Shown in pieces: positions 63,549 to 64,000 of a stretch of 64,000 bases of DNA. The stretch is taken from positions 526,725 to 590,724 of the forward strand of contig OMPR01000013.1 of the NCBI GenBank assembly GCA_900313015.1, read 5' to 3'. How positions within the stretch are numbered: the first letter of the stretch is position 1; every line of letters begins with the position of its first letter. Below the pieces are notes generated by a model, which made no database searches, was not told the origin of the DNA, and saw nothing but the letters and a program-made list of their open reading frames with translations. The stretch comes from Rhodobacteraceae bacterium EL53 (GTDB lineage: Bacteria > Pseudomonadota > Alphaproteobacteria > Rhodobacterales > Rhodobacteraceae). Position numbers and translations under genes: made by a program.

Positions 63549-63584
63549 CGGGGTCTGGCACCACTTGCCGGGCCCCGTTTTTTT
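63549..63584 (+). terminator. Strong terminator or attenuator between phnD and phnE
   Basis: A 12-bp stem (63549-63560 with 63566-63577, three G-T pairs) around CCACT, followed by seven T. By structure it is a full rho-independent terminator inside the operon, so phnE must be expressed by read-through. Confidence 0.82.
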
Positions 63585-63599
63585 GACGGGAGCATTCCA

Positions 63600-64000
63600 A
63601 TGACAGACCTAACCGCAGGGTCCCAATCCGTCGCGCAGATCCGCGACAATTATACCGCGCTGACTCAGCGCAAACGGGTCTATGGTGGTATTCTCCTGAT
63701 CCTTTTCGTTAGCCTGATGGTTGCAGGATTTCGTACTGCTGATGCGCGCAATGCCGGGTCGTTTGTAGATGGTTGGCATCGGGTGCTTGACTATCCTAAC
63801 GAAGTGCTAAGCGAGGCTTGGGAAAAAGTGGCCGAGTTGCCTGCGCATCTGGTGACGTTTTTTCCTGCGCTTATCGAGACATTGAATATCGCCGCTGCGT
63901 CTACTTTGATCGGCACGGTTGCAGGAACGTTTCTGTCTTTGCTTGCAACACGCGGTATGGCGCCATGGCCGGTGATGATCCCACTATTTCGGCGGATAAG
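63600..64000 (+). CDS. phnE: Phosphonate ABC transporter permease PhnE, 3' end outside window
   Basis: The first 133 residues of an ABC permease. After a charged N-terminus (MTDLTAGSQSVAQIRDNYTA) there is a membrane segment (GGILLILFVSLMVAGF) and then LVTFFPALIETLNIAAASTLIGTVAGTFLSLLATRG, the start of the permease core of the PhnE family. It follows phnD in the same direction after the terminator. The frame runs off the right edge. Confidence 0.88.
   Translation, partial: MTDLTAGSQSVAQIRDNYTALTQRKRVYGGILLILFVSLMVAGFRTADARNAGSFVDGWHRVLDYPNEVLSEAWEKVAELPAHLVTFFPALIETLNIAAASTLIGTVAGTFLSLLATRGMAPWPVMIPLFRRI

Overview
The window looks like a chromosomal segment of a marine alphaproteobacterium of the Rhodobacteraceae (Roseobacter group). 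This is inferred from gene content: a DddW-type DMSP lyase beside a divergent LysR gene, a class I lysyl-tRNA synthetase, TRAP and tripartite tricarboxylate (TTT) transporters, DUF4864 and DUF1127 proteins, and a complete aerobic phenylacetyl-CoA (paa) pathway. Most of the DNA is GC-rich and densely coding. Two stretches (about 8.4-9.3 kb and 22-31 kb) are more AT-rich, less dense and look accessory.

Layout. 1-7.7 kb: the 5' part of ettA (cut by the left edge), then a two-component system (TctD/TctE-like) overlapping an orphan solute-binding protein, divergent from a tctCBA transporter. 7.8-21.9 kb: housekeeping and small conserved genes (yaeQ, MOSC protein, nadD, EamA exporter, dacB, terB-like, dddW/lysR, lysK, DUF4864, a large beta-helix protein, a lone ParA, a monooxygenase-like protein, a universal stress protein). 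21.9-31.4 kb: accessory stretch with rlmF, a decayed IS3-family element with recognisable inverted repeats, a class III aminotransferase, a short tyrosine recombinase, an 1118-residue SAM/cyclase/ATPase protein and a tRNA with anticodon CAT.

31.5-51.4 kb: phenylacetate catabolism in four transcription units: paaX with a hydrolase; paaZ; a fused hydratase/dehydrogenase followed by a TRAP transporter; paaG-paaI-paaK-tetR; and paaJ/pcaF-paaABCDE plus a divergent PF05138 paralogue, with a pcaC-like gene upstream. Three similar 20-bp dyads lie in front of three of these units and are the likely operators of the TetR (PaaR-like) regulator. No stand-alone paaF or paaH is present; the fused protein probably does both steps. 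Phenylacetate would be activated by PaaK, epoxidised by PaaABCE, rearranged by PaaG, opened and oxidised by PaaZ, then shortened by the fused enzyme and the thiolase to acetyl-CoA and succinyl-CoA.

52.2-60.7 kb: a second acyl-CoA degradation operon (fused hydratase/dehydrogenase, thiolase, two acyl-CoA dehydrogenases, thioesterase, hydratase, CoA ligase) that resembles the pimelate/dicarboxylate (pim) operon type. 60.8-64 kb: rpe, then phnC-phnD-phnE (cut by the right edge) behind a candidate Pho box. Intercistronic hairpins follow all three binding-protein genes of the multi-gene transporters (tctC, dctP, phnD), and a two-hairpin repeated element occurs at two convergent gene ends.
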